From NCBI GenBank assembly GCA_947179485.1, contig OX359246.1:3038001-3102000 (forward strand): a stretch of DNA of 64,000 nucleotides, given 5' to 3'. Of this stretch, positions 43,215 to 53,744 are shown one piece after another. Source of the stretch: Allacma fusca. Lineage: Eukaryota; Arthropoda; Collembola; Symphypleona; Sminthuridae. A program made the translations under genes and the position numbers. Each line of letters begins with the position of its first letter. Position 1 is the first letter of the stretch. A model generated the notes under the pieces. It had not been told where the DNA came from, did not search any database, and saw nothing but the letters and a program-made list of their open reading frames with translations.

Positions 43215-43592
43215 TTGGAGACTCAAGACAATTCAACCGAATTAGTACATAATTTGAGAATTTATGGCAACAACAAATTATTCATCCCAGCCATCATAGA
43301 CCAAGGAGGAGGAATTTCTACAATCTCCCCATCCTGTGTTCATGCTATTAGGACAAGCAATCCTGAAGCAATCAAAGTACATCTTCATAATCCCAAAGCA
43401 ATTCAGCAATTACTTACAGACTCTACAATCGTGTACAATAAGACAGCAACTGTACATTACCACGTCAAGAATCAGCTGAATTCACATAATTTCGCAGTTA
43501 TTCCGAAGTCTAACTCAGTTATACTCTTAGGAAGGGATTTTTTACATAAACACCACGCAAACATAAAACTCAACCCCAACTCGGTGACATGA
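43215..43592 (+). CDS. Retropepsin-like aspartic protease of the Ty3-type element
   Basis: 125 codons with the protease layout: AIIDQGGGISTIS at the active-site position, then VILLGRDFL, the family's conserved hydrophobic-G-R-D-F-L segment, about 65 residues later. The active site is D-Q-G-G rather than the usual D-T/S-G, so Thr/Ser after Asp is replaced by Gln. This may be a real variant or a mutation in a dead copy. The protease would cut Gag and Pol. The next reading frame overlaps by 4 bp. Confidence 0.7.
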   Translation: METQDNSTELVHNLRIYGNNKLFIPAIIDQGGGISTISPSCVHAIRTSNPEAIKVHLHNPKAIQQLLTDSTIVYNKTATVHYHVKNQLNSHNFAVIPKSNSVILLGRDFLHKHHANIKLNPNSVT

Positions 43593-46013
43593 ACGAAGAA
43601 AGGATTGTTGAGGGCACGGTTACCGATTTGAGGTCTTCGTGCCTTTCTTCTGAGTATTCGGGAGAGTTACCGAGGGTAAGGAGAAGTTTGTGCGTGAGAT
43701 CAACGCGACCTTATGAGATGCCACCACGTTCATGGACAAGAGTGGATCTTTCAGCTGATGACAACTACACGGGTAACGTCTTGATTTCCCCCATCAGAAA
43801 GCATCGTCGTGATTTATTCTTTGGAAACATCATATGTCCCATGGAAAACGGGAAGTCATGCACCTTAGTATGGAACCCATCAAGACATTCTACAGTACTA
43901 CAACCACTCAGACGATTTGCGAACTTCGATCATTTCAATGGAGTAGAGATTAATTGCGAAAAAGATGAAATTACTACAGCTAGGGAAAATATCAAAACCC
44001 TTACACCGCTTTTACCTTCAGAATGCACGTTTCGGTCCAACAATAAATGGATCTCAACAACAACAACTTATGGGAATTATGAATAAATACAGAAATTGTT
44101 TTGCCAAAGATGACTCAGAATTCGGATGCGTCAACTATAAATATGTCACCATTGATACTGGAGATGCCAAACCAGTATATACTCCTCAATACAGACTTTC
44201 TTTTACTGAGCAAGAAGAGCTTAGGAAATTAGTAAATCAACAAATTGATCAGGGCATAGTTTCCCCATGCGATTCACCATGGAATAATCCAGTACTTTTA
44301 GTGAAGAAATCCGATGGAACTTTTAGGTACGTTTTAGACCTTAGGAGATTCAACAAGAATGTAGTAAAGAACACATATCCCTTACCCATCCCTCAAGATC
44401 AGTTTGATAGATTACACGGAGCCAAGTGGTTTATATCACTTGATGAAATCCAGGGATTCCTACAGAGAATGTTGGATGCCAAATCCAGGCTAAAAATGGC
44501 CTTTACAACACCAGACGGGAAGTTCTGTATGAACCGTCTACCCTTCGGTTACAGAAACTCACCGGGGGAATTCAAGCAGATGATGGATGACATCCTCGGA
44601 GCACTTAGGTATACCAGAATACTGGTATACATAGATGATGTATTAATTTTAGCAAGTACATTTGAAGATCTACTAACAAGATTTAAACAAGTTTTACAAC
44701 GAGCTCAAATTTTTGGCTTGATGTTCAAGCTGAAGAAATGCAAATTTGGTTTCCAGCAAATAGATTTCTTAGGACTATTAATCAGCGGAGATGGGAAACA
44801 ACCCATCGATACCAAGATGGAACCAATCATGAACATGGATCCTTCCACAGGAATTAAATCCCTCAGAAGTTTCTTGGGAACGACAGAATGGTATCGGCAG
44901 TTCATAGAAGGGTATGCCAACATCGCAAAGCCATTGAATGAACTCAAGAGAGTTGAAGTCAAATTTGATTGGACTCCGGAATGCGATGAAGCAGCTAGGA
45001 AATTGAAATCAGCATTAATGACAGCACCTGTATTACAATTTTATAGCCCTTTAGCAGATCTCTATCTTTATACAGACGCCAGCGCCTATGGAATTGGGGC
45101 AATCCTAAACCAAGGTACAGATGGGAAAAATTTGCATCCAATTCATTATGCATCTCGATCACTCACTGAAACCGAGAGAAAATGGGACGCTAGCGAGAGG
45201 GAATGCCTTGCCATTGTCTGGGGATTACAAAAGTTCAGACAATATGTTTATGGTAACATGGTTCACATCAGAACAGATCACCATAGCCTTCAGCATGTAA
45301 TGACTATGAAAGACCCACATAACAGGATAGCCAGATGGACCATGATGCTTGCAAAACAGCCCATGACCATCAAACATGTCCCAGGGAAAAAGATGGCACA
45401 TGTAGATTGCCTTTCCCGAGAGGTTATTCGCCGCTTGAATACGACCCTAGTTGATGCAACTCAAGTGGAAGTCGCTCAGGAAAACAGAGCCATCCAAGTC
45501 ACCGTAGGAGGAAATGGAGATTTATTCAGAGAAAAACAAGCTGAAGACGAGAAGTTAGCTGATATCATCCTGAAACTCATAAAGAAAGGTGATCATGAGA
45601 GTGACCCGCCGCATATCTTTGGAGATAATTATGCATTAATCCATGGACTCTTATATAGAATTGATAAAGGAATTACAGCAAACCCTTGGAGACTTTGCAT
45701 ACCTAAGGCATTAAGAGCTGAAATCATCAGAATTTTCCATACAGATCCTGAAGGAGGCCATGCAGGAATTTATAAAACCTTCTCTGTATTATACACAAGG
45801 TATTTCTGGGTAAACATGTTCCAAGACGTTCAGAAATTTCTTCAGTCCTGTGAAGTATGTCAACTTCACAACCCTAGGAATACAGCTTTAATAGGTCACA
45901 GAAAGTCATTGCCACCACCTGCAAAGGCCTTATACAGATTAGCTTTGGACTGGATAGGTCCATTGCCACGATCACAAAAAGGACATCAATACGCATTAGT
46001 TATGATTGACTGA
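43589..46013 (+). pseudogene. Pol of Ty3-type element: linker, RT, RNase H, integrase N-part
   Basis: A linker frame (43,589-44,086) with VLISPIRKHRRDLFF gives way, after an indel near 44,000-44,080, to the frame that carries the enzymes. RT: IVSPCDSPWNNPVLLVKKSD, the first catalytic Asp in SLDEIQGF, the FGYRNSPGEF part and the polymerase box YIDD (about 44,626-44,637). RNase H: Asp in LYTDASAYGIGAIL, Glu in ERECLAIVWG, Asp in RTDHHSLQ. Integrase: the HHCC-type zinc region (HTDPEGGHAGIYKT ... CEVCQLHNP) and the first catalytic Asp in VMID. A TGA at 46,011-46,013 ends the frame one codon after that Asp. Confidence 0.85.
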
Positions 46014-47344
46014 ACAACCAGATATGTTTTTGCTGGTACTTCGAAGACTCATACATCTAAAGACTCACAGAGGTTACTTGAGAATATTGTCATAAATGAG
46101 CATCATTTTCCTAGGGAGATAGTGACGGACGGAGGTCCAAATTTTGCACACGGTGATTTCCACAGTGGTTAGCTACTAAAGGAATTAAATACATTGTAAT
46201 GCCTAACAGCCCGCAAAGCATGGGCATAGTTGAAAGACAAAACAACACTACAAAGACTTTCATTAAAAAGTTCATCGAGAAAGATTGTGCAAAATGCGAT
46301 ACACTGTTACCTTTAGCCATCCGTTCCCACAACTTCCATGTAAATGAAGGAACCAACTATTCCCCATACTTCTTATTTCATGGCAGAGAACCGCTTACCA
46401 GATTGGATCTAGTCACACCAGTCCTCGTATCAGATGTTAACCAGTCACCTGAGGAAAATGCAGAGGCAGTTTCGAAAGCCACAGAAGAAGCTGTGAAAAT
46501 TACAACACAAGCCCAAGAAAAACGAGATAATTTATTTAATGCAAATAAAAAGTTACACACTTACAGAGTAGGTGACCTGGTAAAACTCAAAGATCAGCAA
46601 CCCCACCAATTAGGCCCGAAATGGTTAGGACCCTATGACATCGTCAAGGTTTATTCAAATCAGTATTTCCAAGTGAAGCCAATTTTAACAACAATGGAAA
46701 ATAGACTTAGGAATGTACATGTGCATAACATAGCTCCATACATTCGTCCGGATACTTGGTGTGCAGATTATCCATTAGTTATACCTGGAGGAATTTTTAA
46801 TGCAGATCATTTTAGTATGAGTCCATCACTAGGCACACAAATGAGACCTGCAGAGGTTTTTCCTCGGTATGATCATCGGACATATCCACAGCGTGAGGTA
46901 GTTAATAACCAGCAGAGAGAAACAACGAATAGTTCCAGTACAACAACAAGTGAAGAATCCCAGCAAGATGATAGAAGGGAGAACGTCGGCGTCATGAACC
47001 GAAATTCGAACTCATCAGCGTCTAGAAGAGAAAACAACGCAAATAATTTAGTTTCTATGGGAGACGTCTCAAGAAATGTAAATTTTGCAGATAGGAACTC
47101 TACTAGTTATTATTCAACTAATGTTAGCGCTACCACAAGTACACATTCAGCAAGTCAAAATCAGAGGCAAAGTAGAATCAACACCCGAATATCTACATAT
47201 GAACCCACATCAACATTGGTTACACCCAGAAGCAACGTGAATGCACTCAGGAATTTCAGGGAAACTGCAGATCCTTGTTGTTCCAGGACAATGAATTCAA
47301 ATGTAAACCAAGAAGAAAGTGTCATTGAACTTAGGGATAACTAA
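46014..47344 (+). pseudogene. Integrase core end and C-terminal domain, Ty3-type element
   Basis: Beyond the TGA the same frame carries EIVTDGGPNF (second catalytic Asp), then an indel near 46,155 shifts the frame. From about 46,160 the new frame reads KGIKYIVMPNSPQSMGIVER (catalytic Glu), the LGPKWLGPYDIVKV GPY/F module (about 46,610) and a long Asn/Ser-rich tail to TAA 47,342-47,344. With the Pol frame upstream all three catalytic residues of the integrase are present, but one nonsense codon and one frameshift inactivate it. The tail beyond the GPY module is unusually long (about 190 codons). Confidence 0.85.
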
Positions 47345-47377
47345 GGTCCTTACAGAAATACTCGCAGCCATGGTCCT

Positions 47378-49448
47378 GTGAGAGATTTAGTAAGTTTGCC
47401 ACCTACAACAAGAACAAAGAGAAGAATTAATGTAAATAAAATTGCACCTTCTCAATTATTTGCATCAGAAGAAAATAATGGTGTTAGTGTTCAACAACCG
47501 GTACTGAACTTTAACATTAATATAAATCCTAATTCACAAATTCTAAATGAATTTAATATTAACTCTAACGATGAGTTTATAAATAATAACTTTAGTAACG
47601 ATGAAAATAGAAATCTAAACTTAAATGGAAATATGTTGTCGCTTGAACCCGTGAACATTGAATTCAATTGTACTTCAAATTCACAAACAGTAATCAACAA
47701 CCATATAATTCCTGAGACCAATGAACTCAGAGAACCAGATAATTTAGAGCATAATGCATCATCTACAGCAAGAATTCTTATAGAAGAAGTAGAAGAAGAG
47801 TCAGAAGTAACTACAAGATCAGAAGAAATGAATGAGGAAGAGATAGCAGAAGATTTAATCTCATTTGAGGAAATCAATGAAAGAAGCGAAGGGATTGAAA
47901 CAGTTCAAAACTCAACAGCAGTAGAACCGTCTGAAAATTTCTTTGCTCAATTTGATATATTTGGAAATTTTCAAATAATTACTCCACAAATTAGAGAAGA
48001 AGAACAATTTATACCATCAACAGAATTCTTCAATAATTACAGACAAAGAGCACAAATTTCCTCAGAGGACTCATCAGAGGATAGTGTGAACTCTTCAATT
48101 ATTAGTGATATTGTTTCTACGCGGAATCCAGATTCTGCGAAATTCGATCTAGAGGAAGATATTGACATAGGGGAATCTTCAGTTACAAATGCTATGAATG
48201 AATATTTTAATAATAGCCACACATCAAGGTTATCATTAATTTCTACAATTTGTTCCAGTCGTAATAACGAAAGCGTGAATACTATTTCTACGGAAAGTGG
48301 ACATAGTGAATTATTAGCTTTATCTGATTTAAATCTAAGTGATGACATTAATTATGGGAATATAAATCAGAACGAGGAAATTTTACTACATGAGAATCAA
48401 AGTTACTTAGAACAAGAAATTAGTAATTGATTCGACAATAGCAATGAACCTGAAAATGTAAACAATATACCTATGGAAGTGAATAACTTACCTATTGATC
48501 CTAAACCAGAAGGTAATTTACATCGCTCTTACATAATTTTTGAATCTTTTCCAGGTTAGATTAGTGACAGTTATGATAAGCGCCTAACGAAAAATACACA
48601 AGACATTACACTTAGGGAAAATAATTTGGAAAGTGAATATTTACAAGAATATGAACATTTCAATATCTTCGTGAATTATTCTAAATGGGAAAATACGTTT
48701 TCAAAAATAGTGAGGAAGGAGAGGAAAATGACAAGTGTAAACTTACCTGGTGAGCTCATACCGGAGCAAATCCTTACAGTTGCAGATTCTGTAACAAATC
48801 CTATACCTACACAGATTTTCCACCCCACTATACCTACAGTAGATACACAAACATCACAATCCTGTAATCCTAAAGGTAAAAACTCCCAAAACTAAGATAG
48901 TTAAATCAGGCAGAATTACCAAAGCCAAATCCAAATTACTTACTCCTAAAGTCATTCACACCAAAGGTAGTGTACCTATTCCTAGTCCTGTATATTTATT
49001 CAAAGGAATACCTAGAAAGGTAAAAATTAATTTAAATCCTGAAGTTCAAAAAGCCAAAAATAAGGCTAAGGTAAATATACAAACTTTAGAAACACTAGAT
49101 AAGAATAAGCATATAATAGATAATAGTAGTGAAAGAATTACCTTAAGGAATGTAAATCGTAGAAAGAGAATTTTAAGCGTACCTGTTAGTACAGTAAGTA
49201 GTACAAACGCAGAAGTAGCTAATACTCGCATAGAACAAGCCCAGCTCGTTAAGCTTGTTGAAGAGGAAATATTTGAGTGGGTGTTGCCAAATTCGCCACC
49301 GAATCTCAATGTAAAAAAGAGGCGTCTGTCGGCCAGCGGAGAGTCGAGAATGCTCTTCCAGCAGGCAGCACGTTTAACATCTGAGGAAGTATGGCAACGT
49401 CCAAGACGAAAAGCCGCTCAAAAGCCATTAGAGTATTATAAGGAATGA
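47378..49448 (+). pseudogene. Third ORF of the Ty3-type element: disordered acidic protein with basic end
   Basis: One frame from 47,378 carries about 500 codons with stops TGA 48,428-48,430 and TAG near 48,557. Near 48,870 the sense moves to another frame, open to TGA 49,446-49,448 (193 codons). The first part is Asn/Glu/Ser-rich and acidic (EELIEEVEEESEVTTRSEEM-like text at about 47,780-47,830), without signal peptide, Cys cluster or transmembrane segment, so it is not an envelope gene. The last part is Lys-rich (KVKTPKTKIVKSGRITKAKS) and ends with an Arg/Lys-rich tail. The opposite charge of the two halves is distinctive. Function unknown. Confidence 0.6.
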
Positions 49449-50190
49449 GAGTGGGTGACATTTTTTTCCCCTCACTCAGTCCAAGTGTAGACGTTAATTT
49501 GTGTTAACCGTTGTGTTGTGTTAATTTTATTATTCTATCCCAACTTATAAGTAAGATTTTAACAACTCTATATTTTTTATATACACATACTATTTTACTT
49601 ACTTTACTTTACTTTTTTTATTCTCTTAACCAAAGGAAAAATACAAAAATATTTATTTTTACAGTATAGTTTTAAGTTGTAAATACAACATTTTAATAGT
49701 TTTTAAGCTTACGCAAGTTTTAAAGTGTACATAGTTATTACATTTTTAAAATACGTTTTTATTTTATTAGTGTGGTTATACACCTGTGTATTATTGTGAT
49801 AATTTCAGTTATCTATTTTGAATCACAGGAAACAAGGAAAATACAATTACCAGTAAGTACTTACCTGAGATTAATATGTTCTTTTGTGTTGTTACCAGAA
49901 CAGTGAACCTAAAGTGAATCCAAAGGAGATTCCAAGGAAGAAATCATTAAGAGATTTCGGTTATTTTTCCCAAGATTCTGAGGTCTTGGTACTAAGGTAT
50001 TGTATTCAGCACGCACTTTGTAATTAATTAAATTGTACAAAGAATTTTAAAATAATTTTTAATTCTTAATTTGTAAATAGTTCAATTTAACTTAGCATTT
50101 ATTGTAAGTCTAAGGAATTATTGTGAGATTTTGGAAACTAAACAACATGATTTAATTTTGTTTCGATTTCAATATATATGTATCTTATAG
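49449..50190. other. 3' untranslated / LTR-like region of the Ty3 element
   Basis: T-rich sequence with an ACTTACTTTACTTTACTTTT run near 49,595 and purine-rich words. CAGTAAGTACTTACCTG at 49,851-49,867 includes TACTTACCTG, the same word that occurs four times on the sense strand of the minus-strand element. GAACAGTGAAC near 49,888 also occurs before gag (about 41,393). No pair of LTRs could be matched, so the element's ends are not defined. Confidence 0.35.
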
Positions 50191-50193
50191 AAA

Positions 50194-50830
50194 ATGTCAA
50201 ATCCATTGAAAGAAATGGTCAGGTCCGAAACGCTAGCAGCGTTATCAGCCATCACCAACGAATTCGAAAGGGGGAAGAATCGCTTATACAATTGGATAGA
50301 GCCATCAAGTGTTGTCAAGCTTACAGGCAATATTTCTTCCCGAAGACCAGTAATCAAGAGATTGAGGTCAAGACTATTGTGAAGACCGAATCTGGGGACG
50401 TTTCAGATGAGGAGATAGAAGTTCCCACTGGAATGGTCCTCAGCATTCACACTTCGAGCGAACAATGTAGGTGAAATTGCAAGGTGAAACTACCGTACCT
50501 TGAGGCACTTACAGTTCGTATGAAACTACATATGCAACTGAAGAATAAGGAATTCCCGATGCTGAGATTTCCTAAGGACACCAAATACCACGACATCCCA
50601 GAAAAAGACGGAGGATCAACTTTTTACAACACTTCGATCCTGGTCCCAAGAGAAATCTGTGGGGCGTTACTAGGAAGCAGAGGATCGATCAAAGATGTTA
50701 TCCAAGGAGACTGCTTCAGTTTCGACATTGATCTCTGGCAAGTGGACCGAAGAGAAAGGCTAATCCATCTCCAAGGTACTCCAAGACAGCTTTATGAAGC
50801 TCAGACCAGAATCTGGATTACCTTGTGTGA
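50194..50830 (+). pseudogene. KH-domain-like protein (one frameshift, one stop)
   Basis: A helical start (NPLKEMVRSETLAALSAITN at 50,194) is in one frame; after a G-run near 50,270 the sense continues in the frame of 50,178-50,474 (LIQLDRAIKCCQAYRQYFFP). After an in-frame TGA at 50,472-50,474 it goes on to about 50,830. The last part contains SILVPREICGALLGSRGSIK followed by an RRERLIHLQGTP turn and a final helix. That order (VP, G-x2-G loop GSRG, beta strands with E-R-x-I-x-L-x-G, helix) fits a KH RNA-binding domain. It sits immediately 3' of a Ty3-type element and could be its cargo or an unrelated pseudogene. Confidence 0.5.
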
Positions 50831-51220
50831 AGTTCCCTTGTGGTTGTTGTCCTGGACCATATCCTCTGTTAGCCCACGCAGGTTAGGGACCTTGGAATTG
50901 TTGCTGGGTGATGGTACCCCATTGGTTCTGATACTGGGGTTGGTTCGTTGGTTGAACCAGATTAAATTCCTGACTAGGTATTTGAAACTGCTGTTGGTTC
51001 GGATTAAACTGAAAATTTTCCTGATTATGTTGGTAGGCCTGGTTCTGATTCTGATAATGGAACTGGCCTTGATTCTGGTTGGCCGACTAGTTACTGAAGC
51101 CTTGGTTTCGCATCCTATAATTAATATGATTAGGCGGCGCATCCTTACGCACAAACCCATACCCTAAACCTAGGTTAACATTAACAAATAATCTTATACA
51201 CTCCTCTCACTACCAATCAA
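50815..51220 (-). repeat. Gln-rich remnant and LTR-like fragment
   Basis: On the minus strand, one frame between about 51,110 and 50,820 is strongly Gln/Asn-rich (for example NQNQAYQHNQENFQFNPNQQ), like a retroelement Gag tail. 51,131-51,215 matches the right arm of the inverted repeat at 32.9 kb (CCCTAAACCTAGGTTAACAT; ACACTCCTCTCA). It is probably a fragment of another member of the minus-strand retroelement family, fused to the KH-like gene. Confidence 0.45.
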
Positions 51221-52376
51221 GGTCAACCAGTTTAGAAACCACTGCTTGGTTAACCAATTTCCACTAAACGCGACAAAAAATTTGAAAATCCCGGTCAGAA
51301 AATGGTCAACATATTTAAACTTTTCTCTTTACAAAAAAGGATCCCTTCCTTTTGAGATTTTCCCTGCCAGACATATTTTTTCCCTGGGAAGAACCTTTCC
51401 ATCTTCCCGTAAAAATCCGACCTCTGGGGAATGTATACTACCCAGATACCGATTAATTCTATCCAAACATTTTCGAGTACTACCAGGGTTGTCCTTGGTC
51501 GGCGTGAAATTTTCAGGACGGATAAGGGTATGGGAAAAGGTGGAATGATTTGAAAATAGGTATTCGCCCGCCGGGTACGAGTATACCGTGGTCATTTCGT
51601 ACCCAAGACTAGGCATATATATGTAACCTCGTGTAGGTTAGGTGATGAGACAAAAGTTTCCGCTCAAGTTATTTCAGAAATACTTTGTTTAGGGCAAAAC
51701 CGACTACGCAAATATGTCCAACGCAATGCCAGCTTAAATTAACCTTTTGGGTCCATTTGGGTAACAGGATTGGGTCGTATTGATTGATTGCATTCCTCGC
51801 TCACATTTCATCTCCTTCCGAATTAAAATCAAAGCAAAATAAATAGTAAAACTCGTTACGGGGGCGAGAAAGCAAATGGTGTGATGCTCTTGGCTATTCC
51901 CAATAGTCACTTGTTATGTAATGTGATAATGCAAGAAGCAAATTGCGGGAAAACGTTGCGAACTACTTTAAATATTCCTGTGACCACAACTCTTGCGCCG
52001 AGAATATTATACAGCAGAACTAAAGAAATTGTCATAAAGTTTGCCTCTACAATGGCGCTCTGAAATATTTTTACCATCTCCAGACTGTCCATGGAAAAAT
52101 GGTAATGTCAGAATTTCTGCCTTTTCCGGAAAATTTTCAGTTCTTTATTTATCTTGGGATGAATTTTGAAAATCAAGATATTTTACACGCACAATATTTT
52201 TCCATTCATAGTTTCTTTGCAAAGGACACTAACGATGCGCTTTGGCATGGTATCTCCCAATGAGCATTTGTTCAAAGTTCTGTAAATGAAGTACTTTGTT
52301 TTTCCCCTTAAATTAAGGTATCAAAAAAATAGACTCAATTTCCGAGACACCATTTTGAAAAACAGCGTATGTATGT
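51221..52376. other. No gene recognised
   Basis: Open frames on both strands at 51,246-51,616 overlap and neither has a recognisable motif. The remainder is AT-rich with no visible repeats. Confidence 0.45.
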
Positions 52377-52712
52377 ATGTATTTATTAAGTACTTCTTGG
52401 CACATTTTCCATAGTACATCGAAATTACAAACCCAGTACATGATTTACATTTCATATATGCTAACAATTCCTTCAAGTGAGAGTCATATACCGGACCTCA
52501 TCGGTTTACATCAACCCAGTGACTGTGCGACTAGTGGGACTATATGTCCATCCCCTGCATATCGCAGGTACATGCACCTTTCACACACAGCCAAGTGTAT
52601 AGAGAGAGATAGAAAATACCCAGGAAGTTATGCGGGGTGAGCTGGAGTCGAAAGCGACTCCTCTGCAACCGTATAGACACGCTACACCACCGAGGCGCCG
52701 GGCCACCTCATT
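52377..52712 (-). mobile_element. tRNA-derived SINE, copy 1
   Basis: On the minus strand the head (about 52,712-52,640) has an A-box-like CGGTGGTGTAGCG and a B-box-like CGCTTTCGACTCC some 25-30 bp apart, the arrangement of an RNA polymerase III promoter in a tRNA-like sequence. The body carries GTACCTGCGATATGC and CCCACTAGTCGCACAG, and the 3' end runs into TATGTATGTATTTATTAAG-type text on the plus strand. A second copy at 60,050-60,300 shares the body. I infer a tRNA-derived SINE family. Confidence 0.65.
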
Positions 52713-52859
52713 GAAAAACAGCGTAAACACATTTAAACATTCAAGGATACAGAAGACATATGGACAGACAAAACATACTTACTTTAAGTACGTACTTACA
52801 TTACGTACTTAAATAATCCAAAACATAAGGTCATAGACTAATGTTTGAGTCACGTAGTT

Positions 52860-53142
52860 GGACTGTCCAGAATGTATGCATATACTCACTTTAGAACTAA
52901 ATATTTTGGATACAGACCGTACTAGAAGTAGTTTAATCAAGAATGAGAAATACTAGTCGAGTAATGTACATGCGTAATTAGTTGTTTTAAAAACATATTT
53001 CCACATCTGTCCATAGCTCCCACAAACAAAGTAGGAAAATACCAAATAACTATATTTTGCTTATGTAAGAATGTTATTGATGTCTCGAATAAGCACTTTA
53101 GGCAAGTTATATTAATTAAAAAAATAAACAAACTTAGAGCTT
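52860..53142. repeat. Flank block 'beta', fragment
   Basis: Shares ACTTTAGAACTAAATATTTT, GAAGTAGTTTAATCAAGAAT, TAAGAATGTTATTGATGTCT and AAACAAACTTAGAGCTTACA with 6990-7300. It ends where the next element starts. Confidence 0.6.
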
Positions 53143-53684
53143 ACAAGTAAAGCATCACCCAGTGGGATATTTTAGGCCCGTGTCCGCCCGTGGCTCGTAA
53201 CGTTTTACCCGTACCCGCCCGGCCCGAAATTAATGTTTATCGAAAAAGCCCGGCCCGGCATGCAAAATTAAAAAAAGCCCGTTGCCCGCCCGTAAATACC
53301 ATACATCTTAAATACCGAAAAACTGCATATTAAAATATTGGTGTTCTTGACTGTTACATGCAGTCGTTAAACTACCTTGTTTATTAAGAAGGCAATACAA
53401 AAGCTTATGCTGCTATTTCGGCTTTGGTAAGCACTTCTGGTGGCGTTCTTGAATTTATTACAATGTTAACTTCTGGATTCTTATTACAAATACTTGAACT
53501 ACTAGCAGGATTCATCTTCTAGACTAAATGGAATTTTCCACAGTAATGAAGAGCGAAATGAAACTTACTAAATAACAAAGGCAGGTGTGCAAGAAAACTT
53601 TTCTTGCATACCTGCCTTTGTTATTTAGTAACAGTCGTACAGACTGGCACGGGCCTAAAATATCCCACAGGGTGATGCTCTAAC
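53143..53684. mobile_element. Array-type element with hairpin near one end
   Basis: Ends AGCATCACCCAGTGGGATAT (left) and the complement of AGCATCACCCTGTGGGATAT (right) are inverted repeats of about 30 bp that continue into TTTAGGCCCG. A GCCCGG / CCGCCCG array fills 53,170-53,300 and a 67-bp near-perfect hairpin lies at 53,565-53,631, about 30 bp from the right end. A target duplication could not be seen (ACAAGTAA left, CTAACGTA right), so its class is uncertain although its build resembles the hAT-like elements. A truncated inverted relative is at 13,281-13,395. Confidence 0.65.
53565..53631. repeat. 67-bp hairpin, second copy
   Basis: Same palindrome as at 13,319-13,385, with one arm difference (GGTGTGC against GCATACC). 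It is flanked by GAAAC and CAGTCGTACAG, the same neighbours as in the first copy but in reverse orientation. Confidence 0.9.
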
Positions 53685-53744
53685 GTACACCAAGCCTTAG
53701 TTTGTTTGAAAGCTAAAATTGCAAACGTTATACCTGTCAATTAT

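Noticed and set aside
50801-51160. Plus-strand hydrophobic open frame (Leu/Ile-rich) continuing the KH-like ORF
   Set aside because: It is the antisense of a Gln/Asn-rich minus-strand coding remnant; poly-Gln codons read backwards give Leu/Val runs that mimic membrane segments.
53143-53684. Calling this element a proven hAT transposon
   Set aside because: Its ends are clear but the flanking 8 bases differ (ACAAGTAA and CTAACGTA), so the class is left open.
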